A program made the translations under genes and the position numbers. Below the pieces are notes generated by a model. That model saw nothing but the letters and a program-made list of their open reading frames with translations, had not been told where the DNA came from and searched no databases. From positions 1 to 63,378 of the IMG/VR virus record IMGVR_UViG_3300025168_013869: a DNA stretch of 63,378 nucleotides; one strand, 5' to 3'. This stretch comes from a virus. Position 1 is the first letter of the stretch. Each line of letters starts with the position of its first letter. Of this stretch, positions 61,974 to 63,378 are shown piece after piece.

Positions 61974-63371
61974 CTATCCTTTAACTTCTGGAGTAGGTTT
62001 ATCATAGCCCCAACCACCAAAATATTCTACAAAATGTTCTGTAAATATTGGAGCTGAAGAATAATTATTCATCTTTCCATTCCATTGGCCAAATCCCCAC
62101 CTAAATTTATTTGGTACAGTTATTAATACATTACCTGTTGTTTTATCTATAATTTCAATGTCACGTAAATAATCTGCTTCATCTGATTTATATTTTTTGA
62201 TATTAACAGTTACATTATCTGCTTTTGAATCTATTTGTTTTTTAGATGGAATAACATGAGAATTCTTTCCTTCTTTTGAAACATATAGATATGCATAGTT
62301 ATCATCTGCACGTAATAAATATTTAACTAACTCAGTAAGGTTTGTTTCATCTGTTTGCTTATCTGTGAAGTATTTATCTATAGCTGGGTTTAACTTTTCC
62401 TTTTTTGCTATTATATAATCATTTTTAGTTTCAACTAAATTATAAAGCTTATAATATACATCTCTAATTACTTTACTACCTTGATATGCTTCATATGATA
62501 TACTTGGGTCTAATTTTCCATTCAATAAATATTGCGTTGGTATTAACTTTTGTAATTCTGAGATTGCTCTAATTCCATGGCCACCTTTCTTTGCACTACC
62601 TGCAGATAATGATGGTGCATCTTCGGCGGCTGCAAGAAGATCTCCTCCATATTTTTCATCAATAACATTATTAATTACTGTTATAAATGTTGTCAACGTT
62701 TCATCTATTCCGTTTTTATATCCTTCGGCACGCATGGTCTCAAGTAATCGTGTTGTGGTATCACCTTTTATTCCAAATGCCAATTCAAGTATTTGTTGTA
62801 CTGATAAACTTCCAAACTGGCCTGCTCCCATTTTTAAAGAAATTAATATTGTTTCTTCTACCCCTTCTGGTGTTCGTACTAAAACTACAGAATCTTCTAC
62901 TGGCTTTGTTCCATCTGCACGCTTTCCTGTCATTCGTTTAACACCTGTAATTTGTGGTAATGATGTTCCTCCATATAAGCTTTGTATAGCATTAAATGTA
63001 CGCTCAGCTGAATAAATTGCATCTTTAAACATATCTTCAAAGTCAGAGTTTCCTTTATAATTTATATTTTGATATCTAAATGGTTTACTTCCATCTTCTT
63101 TTGGATATACTAACCATTTTTCATTGGCTTTCAAATCAGCTAGAATTTTGTCTCCTTCTAGTAAAAAATTTAATCCTTTGATCAATTTGATTAACTCATC
63201 AAATCCTATCAATGAACCTTGATTCTCTACTCTCCCATCTGGTCCTTGTGTATAAAACTTATCAGGTGTTAATGGCTTACCTCCTAATATAGCTGCAAGT
63301 GCTATAGCAAAGAATGATTCATGAAATATTTCAGTTAGTCCAGCTGGTATCTTTTCTTTTGGAGCTTCCAT
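61974..63371 (-). CDS. Hypothetical protein, possible nuclease fold
   Basis: 465 residues from the ATG at 63371; the frame stays open to the window edge, so the real start may lie outside. A segment with EDSVVLVRTP then ETILISLKMGAGQFGSLSV could be the D...SxK of a PD-(D/E)xK-like site; this is weak. Phages often carry such proteins with no known role. It is the last gene of the unit entering from the right. Confidence 0.65.
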   Translation of the reverse strand: MEAPKEKIPAGLTEIFHESFFAIALAAILGGKPLTPDKFYTQGPDGRVENQGSLIGFDELIKLIKGLNFLLEGDKILADLKANEKWLVYPKEDGSKPFRYQNINYKGNSDFEDMFKDAIYSAERTFNAIQSLYGGTSLPQITGVKRMTGKRADGTKPVEDSVVLVRTPEGVEETILISLKMGAGQFGSLSVQQILELAFGIKGDTTTRLLETMRAEGYKNGIDETLTTFITVINNVIDEKYGGDLLAAAEDAPSLSAGSAKKGGHGIRAISELQKLIPTQYLLNGKLDPSISYEAYQGSKVIRDVYYKLYNLVETKNDYIIAKKEKLNPAIDKYFTDKQTDETNLTELVKYLLRADDNYAYLYVSKEGKNSHVIPSKKQIDSKADNVTVNIKKYKSDEADYLRDIEIIDKTTGNVLITVPNKFRWGFGQWNGKMNNYSSAPIFTEHFVEYFGGWGYDKPTPEVKG

Positions 63372-63378
63372 TACATCT

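Overview
The window is one block of a large, AT-rich, lytic bacteriophage genome. Every gene I can support lies on the minus strand, so transcription runs from base 63378 towards base 1. The replication proteins form a T4-like core: family B DNA polymerase, gp44/gp62-type clamp loader, gp45 clamp, gp41 helicase, UvsX recombinase, gp32 SSB and RNase H/FEN exonuclease. The host looks like a marine Bacteroidota (Flavobacteriia-like). One phage protein carries a signal peptide, about 21 Cys-rich repeats and a type IX secretion (T9SS) C-terminal sorting domain, a system confined to Bacteroidota. The recurrent promoter also resembles the Bacteroidota -33/-7 type.

Layout in transcription order. (1) About 63.4-38 kb: replication, nucleotide metabolism and DNA modification. 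It holds three paralogous small proteins sharing one N-terminal leader, then gp32, UvsX, RNase H, helicase, class II ribonucleotide reductase (NrdJ), QueD, QueE, GroES, FolE, HPRT, DNA polymerase, a DpdA-like transglycosylase, clamp, clamp loader, GroEL, an Nmad1-like protein and a RecB/Cas4-like nuclease. FolE, QueD, QueE and DpdA form a 7-deazaguanine DNA-modification pathway. (2) About 38-14.7 kb: a roughly 23 kb glycan cluster with eleven glycosyltransferases and sugar-building enzymes. These include GDP-mannose dehydratase, aminotransferase, epimerases, a NeuB-SAF-cupin fusion, a NeuA-like cytidylyltransferase, a B12-type radical SAM protein and a GT29-like sialyltransferase. (3) About 14.6-0 kb: an L,D-transpeptidase-like lysin candidate, DNA ligase, small membrane proteins, the T9SS-targeted giant and an outer-membrane barrel. 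It also holds a series of proteins that start with a short Lys/Leu leader ending in [L/I]-x-E.

Two signals tie the window together. First, a bipartite promoter (GG-containing upstream box, N14, then TTATATTWA) recurs in front of nearly every transcription unit. Second, at least ten proteins begin with a 9-12 residue leader ending in [L/I]-x-E. That is the recognition pattern of the T4 gp21 prohead protease on capsid-targeting sequences, so I infer a large set of head-packaged, probably injected proteins. Among them are ParB/sulfiredoxin-like, HAD-metallopeptidase and two Cys/His/Asp papain-like proteins. These leaders and the T9SS-dependent surface protein are the best candidates for an undescribed system. 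I saw no tRNA, CRISPR array, insertion sequence or intein.
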